DNA of 64,000 bases from Bacteriovoracaceae bacterium (GCA_023701435.1 JAMPXB010000007.1:1-64000), one strand, 5' to 3'; shown: positions 42,404-51,449, counted from the stretch's first letter. Translations and numbers: made by a program. The notes: a model not told the origin generated them from the sequence alone.

Positions 42404-44362
42404 TTGAAAACTTCATCACAGCCTACAAGATTTCACAACCTCGACACCATTAGTGAATGGACTACTGAACATGCTGATGAAATTTATCAGATCAGTCGTT
42501 GGGGTGAGGGTTATTTTTCAGTAAATGATAAGGGGGATCTATGCATCAACCCGACTCAGACGAAAAATGGACCGGTCATCAACATGATGGAAATCGTGGA
42601 AGAGATGAAGAACAAGAACATCGCCTTCCCTGCTGTAATCCGTTTTCATGACATTCTCCGCTCTCAGGTGGCCCTGTTAAATAAAACTTTCCGCGGTTTG
42701 ATTGAGGAAGCCAAGTTCACTGGTTCTTACTATGGAGTTTATCCCATCAAAGTAAACCAGATGCGTGAAGTGGTGGAAGAGATCGTGGATGCCGGAGCTC
42801 CTTTCAATTACGGTCTAGAGGCCGGTTCAAAACCTGAACTGATTGCCGCCCTGGCCATGAACACCAATCAAAACTCATTAACAGTTGTTAATGGTTATAA
42901 AGACCTGGATCTCCTTCGTTTGGCCCTCTTGGGTAACCAGTTGGGAAGAAAAGTGATCGTGGTCATTGAGAAGTACACTGAGCTTCTAGATATTATGAAG
43001 CTCTCTGCTGAAATTGGCGTTGAACCGATGATCGGTCTTCGTGCCAAAATTGCCACCAAGTCTTCCGGTAAATGGGCCAGCTCCGGCGGCGATTATGCCA
43101 AGTTCGGCTTGACCATTACCGAAATCCTACAAGCGGTGAAGTATCTTAAGTCTATCGACAAAGCTCACTGCTTAAAGCTTTTCCATTTTCATATCGGTTC
43201 TCAGATTCCCGATATCAAAACTATTAAAGATTCGATCTCTGAAGGTGCCCGCATTTACGCCAAACTTTATAAAGAAGGTGCCAAGCTTGAGTACTTCGAC
43301 GTGGGCGGCGGCGTAGGTGTGAACTATGACGGAACTCGTTCCAATTCTCCGTCTTCCGTCAACTACACCACTCGTGATTACGTGGCCGATGTGGTCTATA
43401 TTTTAAAGCAAGTCTGTGATCTTGAGGATGTTCCCCATCCAAATATTGTTTCAGAATCAGGTCGCGCTATTACTGCTCACCATTCATGTGTGATCACTAA
43501 CGTCTTTGGTGCTCTGGAAATTGGATCAGGTCCGGCCGATAATTTCAACACTGATAAGGCGATCTCAGAGAATATCCTCGTAACCAATATGCGGGATCTT
43601 TCAACTGAGCTGACTCAGAAAAATTATCAGGACGTCTATAACGATGCCACAAAACTAAAAGAAGAGTCGGTCTCTGCTTTCAAATTTGGGATTCTTTCAT
43701 TAGATGAAAGAGCTAAGCTTGAAACTCTGTACTGGAGAATCTGTAAAAAGATCGTGGCCCATGCCGCTCAGGATGAATACGCTCCGGATGAAATTCTCCA
43801 GCTTAAAAATCAGATGGCCTCTCAGTATATGTGTAACTTCTCAATCTTCCAGTCGGCCCCGGATACCTGGGCCATTGGTCAGATTTTACCGGCCTTGCCG
43901 ATCCATAAACTAAATGAGAAGCCAACTGAGCTGTGTACGCTGGTGGATATCACCTGTGACTCGGATGGTAAGCTTGATAACTTCCTATCCGCCGATGGTC
44001 CAACCAATACAGTGCCGATGCACAAGTTGAATGGTGACGATTATTATATCGGTCTATTTATGACTGGTGCTTATCAGGACATCATGGGTGATATGCATAA
44101 CTGCTTTGGTCGTCTGAATGAAGTTCATATCTTCTGCGATGATGATGATCCAACTGACTTCTATATTGAAGAAGTTATCTTTGGTAACAAAGCAAGCCAG
44201 GTGCTCTCCACTCTTCAATATAACCCTGAAACGATGGCCCAAACACTTAAGGCGAGTATCGATACGCAAGTTAAGCGCGGGAAGATCAGACCACGTGAAG
44301 GTGTTCATCTCACAGACTTCTATGAGAGCTGTTTAAAGAGCTACACTTATCTTAAAAAATAA
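42404..44362 (+). CDS. speA: Biosynthetic arginine decarboxylase
   Basis: The 652-residue protein follows SpeA through its length: YGVYPIKVNQMREVVEEI (PLP lysine in PIKVNQ, about residue 112), GLEAGSKPELIAAL, FHFHIGSQIPDI, YFDVGGGVGVNYDG, SESGRAITAHHSCVITNVF and the C-terminal CDSDGKLD... GDYYIGLFMTGAYQDIMGDMHNCFG. It converts arginine to agmatine for polyamine synthesis. Length is normal. It uses TTG as start, supported by GGAGGG. No speB is adjacent; a strong terminator closes the unit. Confidence 0.97.
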   Translation: MKTSSQPTRFHNLDTISEWTTEHADEIYQISRWGEGYFSVNDKGDLCINPTQTKNGPVINMMEIVEEMKNKNIAFPAVIRFHDILRSQVALLNKTFRGLIEEAKFTGSYYGVYPIKVNQMREVVEEIVDAGAPFNYGLEAGSKPELIAALAMNTNQNSLTVVNGYKDLDLLRLALLGNQLGRKVIVVIEKYTELLDIMKLSAEIGVEPMIGLRAKIATKSSGKWASSGGDYAKFGLTITEILQAVKYLKSIDKAHCLKLFHFHIGSQIPDIKTIKDSISEGARIYAKLYKEGAKLEYFDVGGGVGVNYDGTRSNSPSSVNYTTRDYVADVVYILKQVCDLEDVPHPNIVSESGRAITAHHSCVITNVFGALEIGSGPADNFNTDKAISENILVTNMRDLSTELTQKNYQDVYNDATKLKEESVSAFKFGILSLDERAKLETLYWRICKKIVAHAAQDEYAPDEILQLKNQMASQYMCNFSIFQSAPDTWAIGQILPALPIHKLNEKPTELCTLVDITCDSDGKLDNFLSADGPTNTVPMHKLNGDDYYIGLFMTGAYQDIMGDMHNCFGRLNEVHIFCDDDDPTDFYIEEVIFGNKASQVLSTLQYNPETMAQTLKASIDTQVKRGKIRPREGVHLTDFYESCLKSYTYLKK

Positions 44363-44366
44363 AATC

Positions 44367-44395
44367 AAATGGCTTCGCAAGGGGCCATTTTTTTT
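44367..44395 (+). terminator. Intrinsic terminator of speA
   Basis: AAATGGC and GCCATTT form a 7-bp stem around a 10-nt loop, followed by a run of eight T (44388-44395, three of them in the stem). It starts 4 bases after the speA stop. Confidence 0.85.
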
Positions 44396-44407
44396 GTCTA
44401 TCTGTGA

Positions 44408-44580
44408 CAAATCTCAAATTAACCAGTGAAGTCCGAAACAGAGAAAAGCGGAAGAGAACAAAATTCACTCGAGGACGCTACAGTAATTTCTACGTGATAA
44501 TCTCAAAGTCATCCTGGCACTTAACTGTGTTACTCAAAAAAGACCATGCGCCAGGATGAGACTGGTTAATTTGAGATTTG
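44408..44580 (+). repeat. 173-bp element with perfect 20-bp terminal inverted repeats and a third internal copy
   Basis: CAAATCTCAAATTAACCAGT (44408-44427) is exactly repeated inverted at 44561-44580. A partial direct copy, AATCTCAAA-GTCATCCTGGC (about 44499-44518), pairs with the inner flank of the right arm (GCCAGGATGA at 44550-44559), giving a competing hairpin. The element fills the gap between the speA terminator and the convergent yihY stop. It has no reading frame of note and no clear target duplication. It could be a small non-autonomous mobile element or a structured RNA. Confidence 0.75.
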
Positions 44581-44585
44581 AAAGC

Positions 44586-45413
44586 TTAGATCTTTCTGAT
44601 TCTTTTAAAAAACAAGAAGAGTTCAGCGCTTAAAAAAAGTGTGAAGGAGGAGTAGTAGGTCCAGATCAAGAACACCAAAAGTGACCCCGCTGCCCCGTAA
44701 ATGGAGCTGGAAGCAACCCCTCTCAGATAGCCCGTTAGAAAGATATTACCCATAATAAAAAAGAGCGAGGAGAGCACTCCCATCTTGAAGGATTCTCTTT
44801 TCCCCGGACGTTTTGAGGGCGCATAGAAATGAATGGCGCTGAACATGGCGATATAGACCAGGATATTGATAAAAAGGGCCATCGCCTTATAAAGAAATAA
44901 ATTCTCATTAGTTCCTAAAAAGAACTGCACCATTCCCGGTAAAGATGAAGAGATAATCAAAAAAATACCGGTCAAGACCACCACAATCATGGCAAACAAA
45001 CGCTCTTTCACAGTGCTCCAGATAGAGATGGCCGCACCCGGATTGTGATAACCATAGATGACATCGAGGGCATACCTTAGCTGTAAAAACACCAGAGAGG
45101 ATGTCCACAGGAGGATAACAATACCAATGATTCCTGAGAGGGAAGCGAAACTGACCCCTTCATTCACATTATTAAAAATAATCTGAATCATGGTCCCGAC
45201 CTCGGGAGAGAATTCGTTGGATAAATTAACGACCTTATCCTGAATGTCTCCACCAATAATAGAGGCCACGCCTAAAAGAATAAGGAGGAAAGGAGCGATC
45301 GCCAGAGCGGAATAGTAAGAGACAGAAGATGAAAGTAGGAAGAGGTTATCTTCGTAGACTTTGTCTGCGAAATTTTTAAACCTTGTTAGAAAGCTCTTCT
45401 TGATCAATTCCAT
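44586..45413 (-). CDS. YihY/BrkB family inner-membrane protein
   Basis: About six membrane helices and the family pieces SSVSYYSALAIAPFLLILLG, LLWTSSLVFLQLRYALDVIYG and GSLLVFLIWTYYSSFTLFLSAELF identify YihY/BrkB. The molecular role of the family is unclear; the old ribonuclease BN label was a misassignment. The 275-residue length is normal. I use the ATG at 45413 with GGGTG before it, overlapping the end of the carbonic anhydrase gene by 38 bases. Confidence 0.92.
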   Translation of the reverse strand: MELIKKSFLTRFKNFADKVYEDNLFLLSSSVSYYSALAIAPFLLILLGVASIIGGDIQDKVVNLSNEFSPEVGTMIQIIFNNVNEGVSFASLSGIIGIVILLWTSSLVFLQLRYALDVIYGYHNPGAAISIWSTVKERLFAMIVVVLTGIFLIISSSLPGMVQFFLGTNENLFLYKAMALFINILVYIAMFSAIHFYAPSKRPGKRESFKMGVLSSLFFIMGNIFLTGYLRGVASSSIYGAAGSLLVFLIWTYYSSFTLFLSAELFLFFKRIRKI

Positions 45414-45927
45414 TATCACCCATCTCTAAGTATTGCTCTTTATAGTTTACATAGGACTTATAGTGATTGGAAACTCTCTCAATCTCCTGCTCTGAAAGAG
45501 GTCGTTCCACAACCGCCGGGCGACCTTTGATCATGCTGCCTGAGGGAAACTTTTTTCCGGGCGAAATCAAGGAACCAGCAGCAACCAGACAATTATCCCC
45601 TACTTCCGCTCCATCCAGAATAATGGCCCCCATGCCTATAAGACAACCACTGCCAATCTTGCAGCCATGAAGAATAACGGAATGCCCAAGGGAAGTATTC
45701 TCACCGATGGTCAAGGAATTCACTTCAGTCACATGCAGCATGCAGAGGTCCTGAATGTTTGAATTTTTTCCGATTTTAACAAAGTTCACATCGGCGCGAA
45801 TCACAGCGTTATACCAGATGTTCACGTGATCACCTAACTCTGCCCGGCCGATGATCTTGGAGCCGGGAGCTGCATAAATTCTTTTACCTAAAGTTGGAGC
45901 ATAATCTAAGTATCTGCTAAAAATCAT
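45376..45927 (-). CDS. Gamma-class carbonic anhydrase family protein
   Basis: A left-handed beta-helix of hexapeptide repeats (GKRIYAAPGSKIIGRAELGDHVNIW and on) with the three zinc histidine positions in LHVTE and LGHSVILHGC. The RADVNFVKIGKNSNIQD motif is the family's trimer and active-site strand. Members such as YrdA/PaaY either hydrate CO2 or have unknown activity. At 183 residues it is of normal size. AGAGG precedes the ATG, which overlaps the baeRF gene by 11 bases. Confidence 0.92.
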   Translation of the reverse strand: MIFSRYLDYAPTLGKRIYAAPGSKIIGRAELGDHVNIWYNAVIRADVNFVKIGKNSNIQDLCMLHVTEVNSLTIGENTSLGHSVILHGCKIGSGCLIGMGAIILDGAEVGDNCLVAAGSLISPGKKFPSGSMIKGRPAVVERPLSEQEIERVSNHYKSYVNYKEQYLEMGDNGIDQEELSNKV

Positions 45928-46987
45928 AACGACCTCTTAAAATGGCAATGACTGGTGACTCTTGTGGGAAGAAATGTGGTCCAAGAATCTGAATCTTTCC
46001 TCCCTGTTTAATAACTTCTTCTGCGAGTTCATTCAATATATCTATGGAAGTTTTTTTATTGGAGCACTCATCAATGGTATATTCCCCGGTTTCACGATCA
46101 ATTTTTCCCCAGATTTTCTTTTCACTGGGAAGTATAAGGTGGACCACCTGGCCCTGGTAGGAGGCCTGGATCACTTGCTTCAAATCGGTCACGATGCGCT
46201 TTGATTTCATCATAAGTTTAATCCGCTCTCTTAATTGGACCGAATAAAAATCCAGCACAACATGACGAAAAGTTTTACATCGTTCAATGATCTCTACACA
46301 GGTTTTCTCGTAAAAGTCCTCATGAAGATGAGAGATGATTCCATAGGAGTGGTCAAAAAAACGCAGAAAAATTTCCTTCATCTCCTCGAGTCCTGTCACA
46401 ATGACCGGCAGAGAATGATAAAGAATGGTGTCCATCACCTTATGGGCGATCGTTTTCAGGGCCAGGATGTTTTTATAGGGTATGAGACCCAAGTACTCCG
46501 GAGCATAAATCCTGGCAGATCCTTCATTAAAATTCTTTGGAAGCTCATCAAATTCATACTGCTGGATAATTTCTATGTGCTGAAAATCTCCACGATAAAT
46601 TTTAATGTCATACATAGAAACATTGATCAGTACAAATTCCGGATTAACGTTGATCTCCTCCAAAAGAGGACGGACGTGAAAGCTTTTGCCAATGATGCAA
46701 TAGGGTTCAATTTGTTGTTCTAAAACGATGTACCCCTGAAGAGTTTCAGAGATGAAGAAGCCATGGGATTTATCGGGGTGAGCTTTTAAGATTTTTTTTA
46801 TAGCAATCAGGTGAGTGCCTAAAATGCTTTTGAGATTAATCCGGTTTTGAATCTCCAACTGCTCTAATATGTCCGCTAAAAAGCCATCAAAAGAAACCTC
46901 AGAGGATGACTTCAAAGGGCAGTAAAAAAAGCTTAAACTGTCTGACTTTTCATCAGTAAGTAATACATTTAGACTGATCGGTTTCAC
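45917..46987 (-). CDS. baeRF family 3 (bacterial release-factor-like) protein
   Basis: The 356-residue protein resembles the bacterial archaeo-eukaryotic release factor family 3: GKSFHVRPLLEEINVNPEFVLINVSMYDIKIYRGD is the characteristic central stretch, and it ends GGKIQILGPHFFPQESPVIAILRG. These proteins share the eRF1/Pelota fold and are proposed to act on stalled or special ribosomes; no function is established. It starts with GTG, with GAGGG about 10 bases before. A TATAAT at 47035-47030 on the minus strand may be its -10 element. Confidence 0.7.
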   Translation of the reverse strand: MKPISLNVLLTDEKSDSLSFFYCPLKSSSEVSFDGFLADILEQLEIQNRINLKSILGTHLIAIKKILKAHPDKSHGFFISETLQGYIVLEQQIEPYCIIGKSFHVRPLLEEINVNPEFVLINVSMYDIKIYRGDFQHIEIIQQYEFDELPKNFNEGSARIYAPEYLGLIPYKNILALKTIAHKVMDTILYHSLPVIVTGLEEMKEIFLRFFDHSYGIISHLHEDFYEKTCVEIIERCKTFRHVVLDFYSVQLRERIKLMMKSKRIVTDLKQVIQASYQGQVVHLILPSEKKIWGKIDRETGEYTIDECSNKKTSIDILNELAEEVIKQGGKIQILGPHFFPQESPVIAILRGRYDF

Positions 46988-47070
46988 AGTAGTTTGACCC
47001 TCGTGGCCATGGAAATCATGATTCTCTCCATTATAGCCTTGTCCAGCAATTCATGATAGCGTTTTAACCT

Positions 47071-48009
47071 ATGAAGAATGACCAAGTTGCTTTCGGAATT
47101 GATATCGGTGGAACCAATACTAAAATTGGGCTTTTTGACTATCAAGGAACCCTTCTTAATTTTCGAACTATGCCGACTCCTAAGGTCACAGACCCTGCTC
47201 TTTTTATCGAGCAGCTCGCCGGGGAATGTGAACACATTCTCACCTCGGAACTGAAGATCAAGCTGGGAGATACCCGAGTCGTCGGCGTAGGGGCAGGTGC
47301 ACCCATGGCCAATTACTACACTGGTCGGGTAGATAATGCTCCCAATTTGGGCTGGAAAGACGTTCCCTTAAAAAATTTATTCGAAGTAAAATTTAAGACC
47401 CATGCTGTAATTGAAAACGATGCCAATTTGGCGGCGGTAGGTGAAAACAAATGGGGGGCCGGAAAAGATTTTCGGGATTTCATCCTGATTACTTTAGGCA
47501 CCGGTGTGGGCTCTGGTTTGATTCTGGATGGAAAGCTCTATCGCGGGAACAACGCTTTAGGTGCTGAAGGCGGACACATTATCATTCCTCATGAAAAAAA
47601 GCGTTTGTGTTCCTGTGGCGGTCTTAATCACTTAGAAAGTTACCTCTCCGCCAAAGGAATCAAACAGACTATTTTTGAACTCATCGGCGAAGAATGGACG
47701 ATTGAAAAACTAGGAATTGAATTTAAGGCCAATAACTTGCGAGCGGTGACCATCATCGATACTATTGCTGATGAACTGGCGACGGGTTTTGTCTCGATGG
47801 CCGTGTTGTTGGGACCTCAGGCTTTTATCATAGGCGGCGGAGTTTCTAAATTAGGCGAGAGCTTCAATCAGGTTGTTCTTAAGAAGTTTGATGAAAAAGT
47901 TCATTTCTCTTTAAAAGGGAAAGTAAAAATTATAACCGCCAGCCTCTCTTCAGATAAAGGGGCCATTTACGGCGGAGCTGCCCACATTATTGACGAGGTT
48001 TTTAGTTAA
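47071..48009 (+). CDS. ROK family sugar kinase (probable glucokinase)
   Basis: FGIDIGGTNTKIGLFD is the ATP-binding loop, ENDANLAAVGENKWGAG the sugar and catalytic Asp region, and LGTGVGSGLILDGKLYRG follows. In the ROK zinc motif C-x-C-G-x-x-G-C-x-E the third cysteine is replaced: here CSCGGLNHLES, with His in its place. It should phosphorylate glucose or a related hexose in the cytoplasm. There is no helix-turn-helix, so it is an enzyme rather than a repressor. No ribosome site precedes the ATG. Confidence 0.9.
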   Translation: MKNDQVAFGIDIGGTNTKIGLFDYQGTLLNFRTMPTPKVTDPALFIEQLAGECEHILTSELKIKLGDTRVVGVGAGAPMANYYTGRVDNAPNLGWKDVPLKNLFEVKFKTHAVIENDANLAAVGENKWGAGKDFRDFILITLGTGVGSGLILDGKLYRGNNALGAEGGHIIIPHEKKRLCSCGGLNHLESYLSAKGIKQTIFELIGEEWTIEKLGIEFKANNLRAVTIIDTIADELATGFVSMAVLLGPQAFIIGGGVSKLGESFNQVVLKKFDEKVHFSLKGKVKIITASLSSDKGAIYGGAAHIIDEVFS

Positions 48010-48317
48010 TGCAGATTCCGCAAGACTACTGGCACTTGAATCCAGATCATAAAGAATCAAAAAAATTAAGTGAAATGGTCACGGCCCATATCAGAAAGCT
48101 CGGAAAAGTTTTAAGTACGGCCAAGACCCGTGATGAGAAGTATGCTGCAGTTTATGCTTTTTATCGAAAATACTATACACTCACTCTATGTAAGACATGT
48201 GTAGAGGCCGGAATTAACCGCTCACCTACCCGGGACATAATTCTCGACTACCCTTGGAAAGAACTTAAACAGGACAGGATTTTCTGCTTAAAGATATGGG
48301 AAAAAATAAATCACTAA
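48009..48317 (+). CDS. Protein of unknown function (102 aa) between ROK kinase and Maf
   Basis: I do not recognise this protein. It is basic, helical and soluble, with one C-x-x-C pair (LCKTCVEAG). Its ATG overlaps the ROK stop by one base, and its end overlaps the Maf gene by 22 bases, so expression of the three genes is tightly linked. Nothing in the sequence indicates a catalytic site. Confidence 0.7.
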   Translation: MQIPQDYWHLNPDHKESKKLSEMVTAHIRKLGKVLSTAKTRDEKYAAVYAFYRKYYTLTLCKTCVEAGINRSPTRDIILDYPWKELKQDRIFCLKIWEKINH

Positions 48318-48898
48318 CACTTCCTTATCCACTGATACTGGCATCCACTTCCAAATACCGAGGTGAACTGTTGGGTCAATTGGGCTGGCCCTTTAGGGCC
48401 GTAGCTCCGGGTGTGGATGAGGATAAAATTAAAGACCAGGGACACACTCCCGGTGAACTGGCCTTACTTCTTTCAAGATTTAAAGCAGAAGCGGTCTTTG
48501 CTAAAAATCCTGACGCCTGCGTGATCGGCTCTGATCAAGTGTGCTCCATGGGTGAGATGATTTTCGGTAAACCTCACACTGCTGAGGGCGCCAGAGAACA
48601 ATTATCTCTGATGCAGGGAAAAAAGCATCAACTGCTGACGGCAGTGACTGTTATCTCACCTTTAGGCATAAAGTCTTTTTTAAATACCACCACTCTCCAT
48701 ATGAGACCCTTAACCTTGCCTGAAATTCATTCTTATGTGTCTCAGGACAATCCTCTGGATTGTGCCGGCAGTTACAAACTTGAAGGACGCGGGATAAAAC
48801 TTTTTGAAGAAATTGAAATGAAAGATCACACGGCCATCATAGGTTTGCCGCTGATTGAACTCACATCTCTTTTATTAAAATGGGGTTATCCTCTGTGA
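48296..48898 (+). CDS. Maf-family nucleotide pyrophosphatase (YceF-like)
   Basis: PLILASTSKYRGELLGQLGWPF, the acid pair PGVDEDKIKD, VIGSDQVCSMG and the C-terminal DCAGSYKLEGRGIKLFEEIE with IIGLPLIEL identify Maf. The features favour the YceF subgroup, which hydrolyses 7-methyl-GTP and similar non-canonical nucleotides. The 200-residue length is normal. It overlaps both neighbours, and its TGA stop shares bases with the GTG of the next gene. Confidence 0.9.
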   Translation: MGKNKSLTLPYPLILASTSKYRGELLGQLGWPFRAVAPGVDEDKIKDQGHTPGELALLLSRFKAEAVFAKNPDACVIGSDQVCSMGEMIFGKPHTAEGAREQLSLMQGKKHQLLTAVTVISPLGIKSFLNTTTLHMRPLTLPEIHSYVSQDNPLDCAGSYKLEGRGIKLFEEIEMKDHTAIIGLPLIELTSLLLKWGYPL

Positions 48899-50247
48899 GA
48901 GTCCTCTACATTTTTCTTTTTTTTCTTTTCAGTTGTGCTCAATTGAGTTCAAAAAAATCGGATAAATTATCCATCCTCCAGGGTGTGACAAATTCCAGGG
49001 AAGTTGAATTCAGTATTGTTGCTGATAACTCCAAAAAATTAACTTTTGAACTACGAAACATTGAAGGTGAAATCATTTCACCAGATGAAGTCAAAGTGGT
49101 CACCAGATCGACCTCAAACTTCAGCGTCCACAAAGTTCTTTTTACCCGTGATCCGCAAAAAGAATACAATCTCTTTGTCTTAAGTGGCGGAAAGCAGATC
49201 GACCAACGCCTGATCGGCAAAGGTCAAAGAGAAAACGCCAAACTAAAGCTGGCAGTGGCCAGCGGCTTCAATGATCAATATCCGCAAAACTTTAAAATTT
49301 GGGACACTATTCTTCTTAAAAATCCTGAATATCTGCTGCTCGTGGGCGACAATGTTTTCACTGATGCCGCCAGCGCCGAAACGGAACAGGTCACTGATCC
49401 GGATATTATCTGGGAGCGCTATACTGATATGCGCTTTAAGAATCCTCTTTTCTTTAAGGAAAAGCTCATCCCTATTCATGCCATTTGGGATGATCATGAT
49501 TATGGAGTTAAAACTGGTAACGAAAATTTCTCCCATAAAAAAGAATCCCGAGAAATTTTTGAAACCTTCTTTGCTCAAGATATGGGTTCTGAAAACTGGA
49601 CCAAGGCCCAAGGAATCGGTGGTCTTTTAAATCTAGGGGACTTTAATCTCTATTTCCTCGATGGCCGCAGTTTTCGCTCGGAGCAAGCTGATGGTAAACA
49701 CCTGGGACTGGATCAGTCGGCCTGGTTCTATTCTAAACTTAGAGAAGAAGGAACCCCGAGTCTCATTATTAAGGGAGATCAGTTTTTTGGAGGCTACCAC
49801 CGTTTTGATTCCTTTGAAGGCAGTCACCCACAGGATTTTACGGAGTTTGTGGCAGAGCTAAAAAAAATCACCACCCCATTTGTCTTTCTCTCTGGAGACA
49901 GACCATTGAGCGAGATCATGCAGTTTCCCCGAAGTCTTTTTGGGAGACCGAGCTTTGAAATCACTTCAGGACCAATCGGTGCCATGCCAATGACCGAAGA
50001 AGATCATAATCCTTGGCGAGTGGTTTCAGAAAAAGGCCAATTAAATTTTGTGATGATAGACAGCCTAGCTCTGGACGATCACTGGTTTATGGATGTGGAA
50101 AGCTATGGAGAAAATGGAGAACTCTTTTTTAGACGAGAACTCGCCGTATTCATCAAAGACCTTCAGAATAATCTCAATGAAATTAGAAAGCGTCGAAGCG
50201 GCAAACGCCGTTATCGAAAAATCCAACCACGACGTCGTCGCCGTTAA
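48895..50247 (+). CDS. PhoD-like alkaline phosphatase lipoprotein
   Basis: The protein begins VRVLYIFLFFLFSCAQ, a lipoprotein signal with Cys about 14. PhoD-type metal and active-site motifs follow: LLLVGDNVFTDAAS, AIWDDHDYGV, LDGRSFRSEQ and FLSGDRPLSE. It would hydrolyse phosphodiesters or phosphomonoesters outside the inner membrane. The last residues form a very basic tail (RRSGKRRYRKIQPRRRRR), possibly binding DNA, phosphate polymers or lipids. I choose the GTG that overlaps the Maf stop by 4 bases; ATG 48880 in frame is the alternative. Confidence 0.85.
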   Translation: MRVLYIFLFFLFSCAQLSSKKSDKLSILQGVTNSREVEFSIVADNSKKLTFELRNIEGEIISPDEVKVVTRSTSNFSVHKVLFTRDPQKEYNLFVLSGGKQIDQRLIGKGQRENAKLKLAVASGFNDQYPQNFKIWDTILLKNPEYLLLVGDNVFTDAASAETEQVTDPDIIWERYTDMRFKNPLFFKEKLIPIHAIWDDHDYGVKTGNENFSHKKESREIFETFFAQDMGSENWTKAQGIGGLLNLGDFNLYFLDGRSFRSEQADGKHLGLDQSAWFYSKLREEGTPSLIIKGDQFFGGYHRFDSFEGSHPQDFTEFVAELKKITTPFVFLSGDRPLSEIMQFPRSLFGRPSFEITSGPIGAMPMTEEDHNPWRVVSEKGQLNFVMIDSLALDDHWFMDVESYGENGELFFRRELAVFIKDLQNNLNEIRKRRSGKRRYRKIQPRRRRR

Positions 50248-50267
50248 TAAACGGATGAAGGAATATA

Positions 50268-51296
50268 ATGTCAGACACTAGCGGTATTTGGGGTGATGAA
50301 ACCAAGCATTTTCATCTTCTCACTCCAGACCATGTGATGGAAGCGGCCGAAGTCTTCGGTAAAAGACTTACCGGCAGGGTGATGGCCTTAAACAGTCTGG
50401 AAAACCGCGTTTACGACGTGGAACTGGCCTCACCAATAGATGTAGAGAAAGGGTTCAGCCCAACCAACGTGATCCTTAAATTTTATCGTCCTGGCCGCTG
50501 GTCAGAGGCGCAAATCCTGGAAGAGCACCGCTATCTCACTAACTTAACTGAGTTTGAAGTTCCCGTGGTGGCCCCTATTGAATTTGGTGGTAAGACTCTC
50601 CATCTTCATCCGGAAACCAATTTATGGTTTGCCCTTTTTCCCAAAGTTCAAGGCCGCTTAAAAGATGAACTTTTAAAAGATGAAATTGAACAGGTGGGCC
50701 GCCTCATCGGAAGAATCCATAACATCGGCTCCATGGGAAGTTTCTCTCACCGTCTGGCCTTAAATCCTATGACCTTTGTTGAGGCCAATCGCATTCAATT
50801 AGAAAAAGTAAAACCAGTCGAACACATAAGCTTCACTCACTACTTAAAGCTTCTGGAGCAACTTGTTCCGATTCTTAATCCCCTCTTCGCCGGTCTTTCC
50901 ACTCAAAGACTCCATGGTGATTTTCACCGGGGAAATATTGTCTGGACTTCCGCCGGACCGATGGCCGTAGATTTTGATGATTGCCTGACTGGCCCTGTGG
51001 AACAGGACTTATGGTTACTCTTTCCTGGTAAAGATCAATACAGTATTGATGATCGCGACCGCTTCTTATCGGCCTATAAAGAAATGACCCGCAAGGATCA
51101 TTTAAAAATGAACCTCACTGAAGCTCTCAGAACAATGCGTATGGTTCACTTCAATGCGTGGATTGCCAAGCGTTGGGATGACCACTCTTTCCAAAGAGTC
51201 TTTCCGCAATTTACTTCGGCCAATTATTGGGATCAGGAAATGATCGATTTACGAGTACAGATGGGTGTGCTGCAGGATCTTGCCTACTACAGTTAA
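50268..51296 (+). CDS. srkA: Stress response serine/threonine protein kinase SrkA (YihE/RdoA)
   Basis: The 342-residue APH-fold kinase has NRVYDVELAS, ILKFYRPGRWSEAQILEEH, the catalytic loop LHGDFHRGNIVW (about residue 220) and the metal motif VDFDDCLTGP. These are diagnostic of SrkA, which counteracts stress-induced death in E. coli by an unknown target. AAGGA precedes the ATG. The E. coli neighbour dsbA is absent. The gene closes the ROK-Maf-PhoD series after a 20-base gap. Confidence 0.95.
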   Translation: MSDTSGIWGDETKHFHLLTPDHVMEAAEVFGKRLTGRVMALNSLENRVYDVELASPIDVEKGFSPTNVILKFYRPGRWSEAQILEEHRYLTNLTEFEVPVVAPIEFGGKTLHLHPETNLWFALFPKVQGRLKDELLKDEIEQVGRLIGRIHNIGSMGSFSHRLALNPMTFVEANRIQLEKVKPVEHISFTHYLKLLEQLVPILNPLFAGLSTQRLHGDFHRGNIVWTSAGPMAVDFDDCLTGPVEQDLWLLFPGKDQYSIDDRDRFLSAYKEMTRKDHLKMNLTEALRTMRMVHFNAWIAKRWDDHSFQRVFPQFTSANYWDQEMIDLRVQMGVLQDLAYYS

Positions 51297-51449
51297 AATT
51301 CAGGGCCATACTGACCACCATATGAAGTCAGTGGTTCCTGAATGACACTGAAATTCTAATATCATCTTAAGTGTGCTCTTTGATTTTGACAGAAAAATTT
51401 GCCTCTGGGAGATTGTTTTCAAGAACAACATCCTGGAGGATTTTTGATT

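Noticed and set aside
46235..46723. 162-codon frame opposite the baeRF-like gene
   Set aside because: It has no ribosome site or domain and is fully covered by a gene with family resemblance and a coupled neighbour.
46984..47235. 83-codon minus-strand frame upstream of the baeRF-like gene
   Set aside because: It runs across the ATP-binding region of the ROK kinase and shows no family sequence; a shadow is the simpler explanation.
51298..51360. ATTCAGG/CCTGAAT inverted repeat after srkA
   Set aside because: The inner parts do not pair well and no T-run follows, so neither a terminator nor an operator could be supported.
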